The position numbers were made by a program, and so were the translations under genes. DNA of 64,000 nucleotides from Geminisphaera colitermitum TAV2 (GTDB taxonomy: Bacteria; Verrucomicrobiota; Verrucomicrobiia; Opitutales; Opitutaceae), in the NCBI RefSeq assembly GCF_000171235.2, contig NZ_ABEA03000060.1, positions 1 to 64,000 of the forward strand, read 5' to 3'. Positions 50,060 through 58,172 of this stretch are shown piece by piece. The notes beneath the pieces are model-generated. The model saw only the letters and a program-made list of their open reading frames with translations. It searched no databases and was not told the DNA's origin. Numbering within the stretch: position 1 is the first letter of the stretch; each line of letters starts with the position of its first letter.

Positions 50060-50470
50060 TCACGGTGTCATCATCTGTTCTCCTTTTTTTCCAAGTCTCC
50101 CCTCTGAGCTAAAAAAAGGCACCTCAAGATGAAGCGGGTATGTTTCCGGGCAATCTTCACTTCGCAGTGAAACGCGAGGTTGTCATAGATGAAGACTTGG
50201 GAACCGGTGCCAAGACCGGCAGGGGAACCGTTTGTTGTGCGAATTTCTCAATCCCAAGACCCAGGCGTAGTCGGAATGCTGCGAGCCGTTTTGAACCTGA
50301 ATGAGGCCGAAATAACGGTCGCGGCCGTGTGACAGGGGCATGGGCTTGGTTGATGATGGAGAGACGGGCGGAAACCAGCGCACGTTCCACCTGTTCAACG
50401 AGCCGCAAATGCGGGATCGGAGTCCAGGTGGGCGGCAAGTCCGAGTTCGGCCACTCATGAAGAACCATTG
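50060..50470 (-). pseudogene. DUF932 (plasmid/phage-related) gene remnant with two frameshifts
   Basis: On the minus strand frame 1 gives MVLHEWPNSDLPPTWTPIPH...SIINQAH. The next frame gives LSHGRDRYFGLIQVQNGSQH and SDYAWVLGLRNSHNKRFP. The following frame gives PAGLGTGSQVFIYDNLAFHC and EVKIARKHTRFIL, closing at 50060. RYFGL...DYAWVLGLRNSH.KRFPAGL...VFIYDNLAF..E..IARKHT is the DUF932 pattern. Two indels and a truncated C-terminus make it a pseudogene. It indicates that plasmid-type DNA once entered beside the array. Confidence 0.75.
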
Positions 50471-50481
50471 GTCTCGCCCTT

Positions 50482-50496
50482 CCCCCCCCCCCCCCC
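50482..50496. repeat. C15 homopolymer between the DUF932 remnant and oadB
   Basis: It lies about 47 bases downstream of the oadB stop and just upstream of the remnant's start. Intergenic. Confidence 0.9.
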
Positions 50497-50543
50497 AGGC
50501 ATCGGGTCAGCCCGGCGGTGTCCCCGCTGTTGCCGTTGCTCCT

Positions 50544-51674
50544 TCAGTGAACGCCCAGCAGCGCCAGCAGGATGCCTCCTGAAATCGCGGTGCCAAACAC
50601 ACCCGCAAGATTGGGGCCCATCGCATGATAGATCAGGTAATTGCGAGGATTGGCCTGAATGCCGACCTGATGGGAAACGCGCGCGGCAATCGGCACCGAG
50701 GCAATGCCAGCCGAGCCGATCAGCGGATTGATCTTCTGCTTGAGGAAAAGGTTCATGATCTTGGCCGTTAGCACGCCGGAACCCGTGCCGAAGACAAACG
50801 CGATCAGGCCAAGGGTGATGATTTGCAGCGTCTTGGCGGTCAGAAAACTGTCGGCCGTCATGGTGGAGCCGATGGCGGCGGTCAGGACGAGCGTGATCAC
50901 GTTGAGCAGCGTGCCTCCGGCCGTCTCGGCCAGGCGGCCAACGAGGAGGGATTCACGCAGCAGGTTGCCGAGCATGAGCATCGTCACCAAGGGGGCGACC
51001 GGCGGAAAACACAGGTTGACGATCACCGCGATCACGATGGGAAAAAGAATCTTTTCCAGACGGCTGACGGGGCGCATTTGCTTCATGCTGATTTCCCGTT
51101 CCGCCTTGGTGGTCAGCAGGCGCATGACCGGCGGCTGAATCAATGGCATCAGCGCCATGTACGAATAGGCGGCCACGGATACCTGCGGCAACAGGTGCGG
51201 GGCGAGTTTCATCGTGACGAAAATCGCCATCGGTCCATCCGCTCCGCCGATGATGCCGATCGCCCCCGCCTCCGCCAGCGAGAAGCCGATCGTCTTGGCG
51301 AGGATCAACGCAACGAAGATGCCCAAGTGCGCGCCCGCTCCCAAAATCACCAGTTTGGGGTTGGCGATCATTGGTCCGAAATCGGTGATCGCCCCGACGC
51401 CGAGGAAAATCAGCGGGGGCACAATCAACAGGCTCACGCCCTGATACGCGTAGTGGAACAATCCGCCGGGCAGGACCAGGTCGGAGCCCGGAACGTTGAC
51501 CACAATGCAGGCGAATCCGATGCCGAGCAGCAGGAACGGCTCGTATTTTTTGACGATGGCCAGAAACACCATCGTGGCGCCGATGGCGATCATGACCAGG
51601 TTCCCCCACCAGAAATGTGCGATGCCCGTTTGGGACATGAGGGACTCCAGCAAGGATGTAAGTTGTGCGAACAT
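50544..51674 (-). CDS. oadB: Sodium-ion-translocating decarboxylase beta subunit
   Basis: The protein has 376 residues, the family length, with about ten transmembrane helices. Signature regions are LGVGAITDFGPMIANPKLVILGAGAHLGIF, GAIGIIGGADGPMAIF and NPLIGSAGIASVPIAARVSHQVG..PRNYLIYHAMGPNLAGVFGTAI, with the Asp that carries Na+ in GGADGP. The subunit decarboxylates carboxybiotin and pumps Na+. A gamma-like small gene lies 34 bases upstream. The alpha (carboxyltransferase) and biotin-carrier genes are not in the window, so they lie elsewhere or the pair serves methylmalonyl- or oxaloacetate decarboxylase in trans. Confidence 0.93.
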   Translation of the reverse strand: MFAQLTSLLESLMSQTGIAHFWWGNLVMIAIGATMVFLAIVKKYEPFLLLGIGFACIVVNVPGSDLVLPGGLFHYAYQGVSLLIVPPLIFLGVGAITDFGPMIANPKLVILGAGAHLGIFVALILAKTIGFSLAEAGAIGIIGGADGPMAIFVTMKLAPHLLPQVSVAAYSYMALMPLIQPPVMRLLTTKAEREISMKQMRPVSRLEKILFPIVIAVIVNLCFPPVAPLVTMLMLGNLLRESLLVGRLAETAGGTLLNVITLVLTAAIGSTMTADSFLTAKTLQIITLGLIAFVFGTGSGVLTAKIMNLFLKQKINPLIGSAGIASVPIAARVSHQVGIQANPRNYLIYHAMGPNLAGVFGTAISGGILLALLGVH

Positions 51675-51708
51675 GGTTTGAGTGTGCTTGAAAGTTCGTC
51701 CGGTGCGC

Positions 51709-51873
51709 TCAGTGGCCGGCGCGCAGCTTCGCCTCGTCGATCTTCCAATACCGGTTCACCAGCGGAAGCAGGCGCAGCACCACCCCGATGAAGGTGATGA
51801 TGACGAAACTGAGAAAAAAATCGATGATGCTGATAATAACAGCACCATAAACAGTATCCGGAATGGTAATCAT
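51709..51873 (-). CDS. Small OadG-like gamma subunit of the sodium pump
   Basis: This 54-residue gene has one transmembrane helix (VYGAVIISIIDFFLSFVIITFIGVVLRLL) followed by a short polar tail (VNRYWKIDEAKLRAGH). That layout matches OadG/gamma subunits, which anchor the complex. It is directly upstream of oadB on the same strand, as in oad operons. The Shine-Dalgarno site is weak. A conventional size filter would miss this gene. Confidence 0.7.
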   Translation of the reverse strand: MITIPDTVYGAVIISIIDFFLSFVIITFIGVVLRLLPLVNRYWKIDEAKLRAGH

Positions 51874-52012
51874 ATCATGAGTCGTCCGCCAATCAATGAA
51901 AGGCGATCAACAAGGATAGCAGAACCAAACTTCCGTCACTGCGCAGATTTTGCCGTTTATTTTTCGTTTATGTTTTAATAACAAAACGAGGCAAACAAAG
52001 AGGAAGGCGCGC

Positions 52013-52714
52013 CTACGCCGGGTCGCTCACGAGGCGATAGCCGATGCTCGACTCCGTCTGGAGGTGCCGGGGGGAGTCGGGTTCGTCCTCGATCTTGCGG
52101 CGTAGTCGCATCATGAATACACGAAGATAGTGGGTCTGCCCCTCCGCCTCCGGACCCCATATTTCGGAGAGAATCTGCCGGTGGGTGAGCACCTTGTCCC
52201 GATGCGTCACCAGGAGCCGCAGGAGCGCATATTCCTTGGCGCTGAGCTTCACGGTTTCCCCGTCCTTGGTCACGCGGCGGTCGGTCAGGTCCACTTCGAC
52301 CGTGCCGAAGCGGATGATCGAGGGCGCCTCGTTGGGCTTGGTTCGCCGCAGCAGGGCACGGAGGCGCGCAAGGAGTTCCCCGCCTCCAAAGGGTTTGATG
52401 AGATAATCGTCGGCCCCGGCGTCGAGCGCCTCGATCTTGCGGTTTTCCTCTCCGAACACCGAGAGCACCAGCACGGGCGTCTGGCTCCATTCGCGCAGGC
52501 GCTTGAGCACGTCGATGCCCGGCATGTCGGGCAATCCCAAGTCGAGCACGATCACGTCGGGCGGATGGTGGGCCGCTTCCACGAGTCCCGGCCTGCCGGC
52601 CTCGACTTCGCGGACGGAGTAGCCCGCGTCTTCGAGTGTGAAGCGAAGCAGGCGACGGATTTGGTTTTCGTCATCAATGACCAAAACGGAGGGTTTTGAG
52701 GGTTGTTCATTCAT
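52013..52714 (-). CDS. kdpE: Response regulator, KdpE-like (OmpR family)
   Basis: The protein has 233 residues. Receiver domain with the Asp pocket (LVIDDEN), the phospho-acceptor Asp58 in VIVLDLGLPD and the Lys in DDYLIKPF. The C-terminal winged helix (LSAKEYALLRLLVTHRDKVLTHRQILSEIWG...YLRVFMMRLRRKIED) is typical of OmpR/KdpE. It overlaps the kinase stop by four bases (ATGA), so the pair is co-translated. No kdpFABC genes are in the window. Confidence 0.9.
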   Translation of the reverse strand: MNEQPSKPSVLVIDDENQIRRLLRFTLEDAGYSVREVEAGRPGLVEAAHHPPDVIVLDLGLPDMPGIDVLKRLREWSQTPVLVLSVFGEENRKIEALDAGADDYLIKPFGGGELLARLRALLRRTKPNEAPSIIRFGTVEVDLTDRRVTKDGETVKLSAKEYALLRLLVTHRDKVLTHRQILSEIWGPEAEGQTHYLRVFMMRLRRKIEDEPDSPRHLQTESSIGYRLVSDPA

Positions 52715-54354
52715 TCGTGAGGAACCGATTCGTGAACCTTGTGGGGGAGATAGATCGTGAAGCGGGCGCCTCCGCCCGGGTGGTCATCAGCCACGACGTC
52801 GCCGCCTTGGGCGAGCATAAAACCGCGCACGATCGATAATCCGAGTCCGAGGCCGCCCGCCCGCGCGTGGTCGGCCCGCTCGAATTTTTGGAATAATTTT
52901 TCCCGCGCTTCAGGCGCAATGCCCGGCCCGCGATCGGCCACCGTGATGAAGACGCGCGCGCCATCGTCGTTGTCGTTTTGTTTTTCCACCCCGGCGTACA
53001 TCGTGATGGCGGTGCCGGGCGGGGTGTGGTGCACGGCGTTGAGCAGGAGATTGGACAGCACGTGCTCCATCAGGACGGCGTCGGCCATGAAGAGCGGCAT
53101 GTCGGGAGGCACGTTGATCGTAAACGGCCGGCTGGCCAGACCTTCGCCGACGGCACGCCGGGCGGCGCCGATCAGGTCGTAAACATCGCACCAGTCGAGC
53201 CGCAGGTTGATGCGTCCGGCATCGAGACGGGTCTGGTCGAGCAGGTTGGCGACCAGATGATCGAGCCGGCGGGCGGCGGTGCGAATCTCCTGCGCCAGTA
53301 TCTCGCGTCGCGCGCCCTTTTCGCGGGCCAGACCCTCGGCAGCGGAACGCAGCACGGCGACCGGGGTTTTTAACTCGTGAGAAACGCTGTCGAGCAGGGT
53401 GCGGTGCATGCGCTCGGATTCGGCGAGCAGCTTCTCGCGTTCGCCGGCGGCGCGAAATTGTTCGCGTTCCACGAGCAGGCCAATCTGCCCGGCAAAGGCC
53501 TCCATCAATTTTCGGTAACGCAACGGCACGCCAGATTCGCCGCGGACCCACTGGACGGAAAACACGCCAAGCACCGTCTGGCCCCGCCTGACCGGCAGGT
53601 GCAGGCAGCCGCCGCCCTGCCGCGAGGCACGCGACAACTCGCGTCGAACGTCCTCCCCGGCTCCATCGTCGCCCGCCTCGCGGCAGGCGGATTGAGCGAG
53701 CGCGATTTCCCGATCATCGAGGCGAAGCGAACTGGCCGGATGCAGTGCGAGGCGGTTGTCGCCCCCCAGCAGTGACAACGCCGTGGGCGCGCCAAACAAT
53801 GCGTCGGCCTGACGCAACGCCACCTCGACCGCCTCGTCGAGCGTGCGCGCGCTGCTCAAGGCGCGGGTCAGGTGAAACATCGCGGTGGCATGTTGCTCGC
53901 GCTGCCGTTCCTGTTGTTCCTTCGCTCGAAACCGGGAGGTGAGCTGGCCCGCCACCAGCGCCACGACAAAATAGGTGCCGAGAAACATGCCGTCTTGCAG
54001 GCTGAGGCTCGAAAACGCCATGCGCGGAGCCACGATGAAAAAGTTCCAGGCCAGCACACTCACGACGCTGGCGAAGAGAATCGGCCACCGGCTCACGCGC
54101 AGGCACAGCACGATCACGGCCAGCAGGTAAAGATCGCCAAAGACGCGATAATCCACCGGCACGAACCATGCGACCGCAGTCACCGCCGCGATCACGAGCA
54201 ACACTTCCATGTATTCGCGCGGCAGGGTGGAGCGCGGAGTTTCCCAGCGAATCACGCCACCGGGCCCCGTGCTGCCGGCACCGCCGGACGGGGGGGGGGG
54301 GGGGGAGGGAGGAGGCGTGTGCTCACGAGGACTGTCCATGTCTTGATGTCCCAA
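52711..54354 (-). CDS. Sensor histidine kinase, KdpD-like but lacking the N-terminal KdpD and Usp domains
   Basis: The protein has 547 residues. Order: Pro-rich N-terminus from a C15 run (54291-54305), four transmembrane helices of the DUF4118 type (~48-140), a GAF region (~165-300), HisKA with SVSHELKTPVAVL (His about 326) and HATPase with NLLLNAVHHTPPG, DRGPGIAPE and GGLGLGLSIV. Full KdpD carries ~400 more residues upstream; here only the C-terminal half is present. Such truncated forms exist in other genomes and still pair with KdpE. Slippage in the run would remove everything but the first ~20 residues. Confidence 0.88.
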   Translation of the reverse strand: MGHQDMDSPREHTPPPSPPPPPSGGAGSTGPGGVIRWETPRSTLPREYMEVLLVIAAVTAVAWFVPVDYRVFGDLYLLAVIVLCLRVSRWPILFASVVSVLAWNFFIVAPRMAFSSLSLQDGMFLGTYFVVALVAGQLTSRFRAKEQQERQREQHATAMFHLTRALSSARTLDEAVEVALRQADALFGAPTALSLLGGDNRLALHPASSLRLDDREIALAQSACREAGDDGAGEDVRRELSRASRQGGGCLHLPVRRGQTVLGVFSVQWVRGESGVPLRYRKLMEAFAGQIGLLVEREQFRAAGEREKLLAESERMHRTLLDSVSHELKTPVAVLRSAAEGLAREKGARREILAQEIRTAARRLDHLVANLLDQTRLDAGRINLRLDWCDVYDLIGAARRAVGEGLASRPFTINVPPDMPLFMADAVLMEHVLSNLLLNAVHHTPPGTAITMYAGVEKQNDNDDGARVFITVADRGPGIAPEAREKLFQKFERADHARAGGLGLGLSIVRGFMLAQGGDVVADDHPGGGARFTIYLPHKVHESVPHE

Positions 54355-54378
54355 GGGAGGTTCTACGGATTCAGTTCT

Positions 54379-54464
54379 TAACCGCGAATGAACGCGAATA
54401 GACGCGAATAAAAAAGCCAGAACTCATTGGTTTTATTCGTGTCCATTCGCGTCCATTCGCGGTT
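54379..54464. repeat. Palindromic element with cgcgaatgaacgcgaat units
   Basis: The left arm (54379-54412: taaccgcgaatgaacgcgaa...) is inverted at 54431-54464. Internally it repeats gcgaat units. It lies between the kinase gene and kdsB. Confidence 0.8.
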
Positions 54465-54503
54465 GGCTGGTTGGATTGGGGCAAAGATTTTTTGTAAATC
54501 CCC

Positions 54504-55262
54504 TCAATGTCTTGATGTTTTGAAATGCGCCTCGAATTTCACCGCATCCTCGGGTGTGTCCACGCCGATGGTCGCGTCCTCAGTGACGTCGCAGGCGATG
54601 TCGTAGCCGTTTTCGAGGACGCGGAGTTGTTCGAGTTTTTCGAGTTGCTCGTAACGTCCGGGGGGCAGGCTCGCGAGGCGGTCAAGAAGGGCGGCCTTGT
54701 AGGCGTAGAGCCCGAGGTGACGGTAGCAGGGGTTGGCGCGCACCCAGGCGTCATCCACCTGCCCGGCAAGGTCGCGGCAGTAGGGAATCGGCGAACGGGA
54801 GAAATAGAGGGCGCGGTCTCCGGCCGGGGCGAAGACGACTTTGACCTGGTTGGGATTGGCAAAATCGGCGGCGGTCTTGAAAGGCGTGGCGAGAGTGGCC
54901 ATTGCGGCGGGACCGGCGATGAGTTGGGCGAGCCGACGGATTTGCGCGCCGGTGACGAGGGGTTCGTCGGCCTGCACGTTGATGACGTGATCGGCGCGGA
55001 CGGTGCGATTGGCTTCTGCGATCCGGTCGGTGCCGTTGGGATGCTGGCGACCGGTGCGAATGACGGAAAACCCGGCGTCCAGCAGAGGCGCGGCCAGCAA
55101 ATCGTCGTCCACGGCAAAGTGGAGGGGGAGTTCGGGAGCCTGGGTGCGGATGCGTTCGGCGGTGTGGAGGATGAGGGGGCGTCCGCCGACGATATGCAGG
55201 AGTTTGCGGGGGAATCGGGTGGATTCCAGTCGGCAGGGGACGATGATGGCGGTGTCGGGCAT
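54504..55262 (-). CDS. kdsB: 3-deoxy-manno-octulosonate cytidylyltransferase (CMP-Kdo synthetase)
   Basis: The protein has 252 residues, the usual length. [14 protein letters not shown] is the nucleotide-binding N-terminus. [24 protein letters not shown] and [13 protein letters not shown] are conserved in KdsB. The enzyme activates Kdo for LPS inner core synthesis, showing a Gram-negative envelope. The start at 55262 (MPDTAIIV) is chosen because the upstream in-frame extension is not conserved. Confidence 0.95.
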   Translation of the reverse strand: MPDTAIIVPCRLESTRFPRKLLHIVGGRPLILHTAERIRTQAPELPLHFAVDDDLLAAPLLDAGFSVIRTGRQHPNGTDRIAEANRTVRADHVINVQADEPLVTGAQIRRLAQLIAGPAAMATLATPFKTAADFANPNQVKVVFAPAGDRALYFSRSPIPYCRDLAGQVDDAWVRANPCYRHLGLYAYKAALLDRLASLPPGRYEQLEKLEQLRVLENGYDIACDVTEDATIGVDTPEDAVKFEAHFKTSRH

Positions 55263-55340
55263 GGAAAAAGCGCCAGCGTGGAGACTGGGTTTTTGAGTTG
55301 CAAGCCACCCTCTCGCCGGGAACCTTCTGCCTTCTGACCC

Positions 55341-55640
<300 letters not shown>

Positions 55641-55677
55641 GCCAGCCATGCACCGGTAACGCAGCGGATTCCCGGGC

Positions 55678-55986
55678 ATGCAAACGCCAGTCAACATCCA
55701 GATCATCGGCAACGAAGTCGCCATCGCGTGGGACGACGGCGTCGAAACATATTTCCACAGCGAGGATCTGCGCGCCGCCTCGTCCAGCGCCGAAAACGTG
55801 GGCGAACGCGACATCCTCGGTCAGCGCCATGGCGGCGACGAGCGCACGCGTTTCCCCGGCGTCACCGCCACCGGCTGGGAGCGCGTAGGCGGCTACGCCA
55901 TCCGCTTCGATTTCAGCGACGGCCACCGCACCGGCATTTATTCCTACGACTACCTTCGCCAACTCGCCGCCCGCCTCGACAAATAA
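55678..55986 (+). CDS. DUF971 protein
   Basis: The protein has 102 residues. [32 protein letters not shown] and [26 protein letters not shown] match DUF971, related to the N-terminal domain of gamma-butyrobetaine hydroxylase and to an iron-sulfur cluster-related family. Function uncertain. It is 37 bases after ptsH and probably co-transcribed. Confidence 0.85.
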   Translation: MQTPVNIQIIGNEVAIAWDDGVETYFHSEDLRAASSSAENVGERDILGQRHGGDERTRFPGVTATGWERVGGYAIRFDFSDGHRTGIYSYDYLRQLAARLDK

Positions 55987-55998
55987 ACCAGCCGCCAT

Positions 55999-56018
55999 CC
56001 CCCCCCCCCCCCCCCCCC
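55999..56018. repeat. C20 homopolymer, longest in the window
   Basis: It lies in the 88-base gap before hisI, preceded by gccgccat and followed by short ttaattct repeats (56037-56072). Confidence 0.9.
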
Positions 56019-56074
56019 GCCTGCCATTCCATTCCTAACTCCTAATTTTTAATTCTTAATTCTTAATTTCCTTT

Positions 56075-56533
56075 ATGTTCCCAGTCCGCACCACCACCGC
56101 CGAAGTCGAACTCGGTTCCACGCTCCAGATCAAATTTGGCTCCGACGGCCTCATCCCCTGCATTACGCAGGACATCGTCACGGGGCAGGTCTTGATGTTC
56201 GCCTTCATGAACGCCCAGTCGTTGGAACACACGCTCAAGACGAAGAAAGCCACCTACTGGAGCCGTTCGCGCAACAAGCTCTGGTGCAAGGGCGAGGAGT
56301 CGGGCAACGTGCAGTGGGTTAAGGAGCTTTACACCGACTGCGACCAGGACGTGATTCTCATCAAGGTGGAACAAAAGGGCGCGGCCAATGCGTCATGCCA
56401 CAACGGATACAAGTCGTGCTTTTACCGCAAGCTCGCCGACCTCGACACCGCCGCCGAGGGCTCCAGCTTCAAGCTGGAATTTGTCTCCCAGCCCCTCTTC
56501 GACCCGGCCGTCGTTTACAAAAAGAAGGCCTGA
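56075..56533 (+). CDS. hisI: Phosphoribosyl-AMP cyclohydrolase
   Basis: The protein has 152 residues. LIPCITQDIVTGQVLMFAFMNAQSLEHTL, ATYWSRSRNKLWCKGEESGNVQ and TDCDQDVILIKVEQKGAANASCHNGYKSCFYR contain the Zn and Mg ligands (Asp-Cys-Asp and two Cys). It opens the purine ring of PR-AMP in histidine synthesis. The PR-ATP pyrophosphohydrolase (HisE) is not fused. Confidence 0.93.
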   Translation: MFPVRTTTAEVELGSTLQIKFGSDGLIPCITQDIVTGQVLMFAFMNAQSLEHTLKTKKATYWSRSRNKLWCKGEESGNVQWVKELYTDCDQDVILIKVEQKGAANASCHNGYKSCFYRKLADLDTAAEGSSFKLEFVSQPLFDPAVVYKKKA

Positions 56534-56630
56534 AACCTTCGGACTTGAATGGGCGACGGACGTCCGGCTCCGTCGCCACCGGCAAGCTAGCCTGATGGCG
56601 CTGCCATCCGCAGCTTATCCTTTTTCGCCT

Positions 56631-58172
56631 TTACGTTTGGACGAACGGATTGTGATGCCCTGCCCGTGCGCCCGCACCCTGTATCCGCTTCAATCGTAAA
56701 TCGGCCTCCGTCATGGAAGGCGCGCCGGCCGCCAGCAAATACTGCCCCTGTTGCAACAACAACGATCTCACTTCGTCGGTGTTCAGCGCCCGGGATGTCA
56801 CTCCCTGCTTCACCGCCAGCGCCGCCGCGGTCCCGGCGCCTTGGCCCACTGCCATCGCCGTTGCCATCACACGGACCGAACCGAACGCATGGTGTGTCGC
56901 CGAAATACAACGACCTGCCACCAACAGATTATCCACGCCTTGAGGCAACAGACTGCGATAGGGGATTTCATACACCGCCCTGCCTGAGCCGGTAAATATC
57001 TGCGTTTTCCCATCCGGAGGATGAATGTCGATGGCGAACGTCCCGCACGCGATCCCGTCCGGGAATGCCCGGCTGCTCAACACATCCTCTTTTGCCATCG
57101 TATAATCGCCGACGATCCGCCGCGTCTCGCGCACGCCCACCTGCACTCCGGTATCGACAATGTAAGACGACGCGAATCCACCGACATGTTTGCGAAGGAA
57201 GCGATGAATCTGCCAAGCCTGCCGGCGTGTTGCAATTTCCGCCCGCGTCAGATCCTCCACCTGCGTCCCGTCGATGCCTTGCAGACGCGTGCAGTTCACC
57301 GCGATCTGTCCGTCATTGGGAAGTTGATACATCAGGATTCGCGGCGCCGCCTCCTCCGGATACTCACCCGCCTCCATCGCCCGTTTCACCAGATCGGACA
57401 GCCCGAGAAATGCCAGCGTCTCGTGCGAATCGATCTCCTCATCGCTCGGCGAATCTTTCAACAAGTCGCGGTTCGCTTTCATCCAGTGGCGGAGCGCATC
57501 GTAGTCCACTCCGCCGATCCGATAAAAAAGCGTCACCGGCTGTAACGCCCCATCACCCTCGCGCCCTTTGACGAACGGCGCGCCGATTCTCGCCACCACA
57601 TCCGCGTCCGCCGAGCAATCGATCACAAACTTCGGGCGGATCGCCTGACGCCCGGACTTGTTTTCGACGATCACATGCCGCACCCGTCCACCTTCCGCCA
57701 CTGCGTCCACAAACGCGCTGTGCAACAAAAGCTCCACCCCTGCCTCCTCCGCCATGTCGAACAACAACAACTTCATCCCCTCCGGGTCGAAGGGCGTCAT
57801 CGATGCGTTGTCAAACGTCAGGTCAGTCACATGCCCGGGCGACGCGGTGAGCGACACCAACCGCTCCACCACTTCCCCCGAGATTCCCCGAATCACCTGC
57901 TCCCCGTGGATGTCGTGAAACGTGAACATCGGATTCACCATCGCCGCCGTCAGGTTTCCTCCGAGAAACCCGTAACGCTCCACCAACAGCACCTTCGCTC
58001 CATTGCGCGCCGCGGCCACCGCCGCGCCGATCCCCGCCGGACCCGCGCCAATGACGAGCACATCCGGCTCGTGCGTCACCGGCACTTGCCTCACCGGTTC
58101 GATGACAGTGCCCCGTGATTTTCCCGGTTCCGTTTTTTTCTGAATCGCGTTGTTCGCTTTCGAGTTATCCAT
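56631..58172 (-). other. Native FAD-dependent oxidoreductase gene within the fused frame
   Basis: The ancestral start is ATG 58172 (MDNSKANNAIQKK), 513 residues. An acggagc Shine-Dalgarno-like stretch lies about 8 bases upstream, 38 bases beyond the ancestral GH51 stop. Internal initiation here could still make the flavoprotein alone. The FAD loop is GAGPAGIG, and FLGGNLTAAMVNPMFTFHD and GRCISATHHAFGSVRV are family motifs. The reaction and substrate are unknown. Confidence 0.75.
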
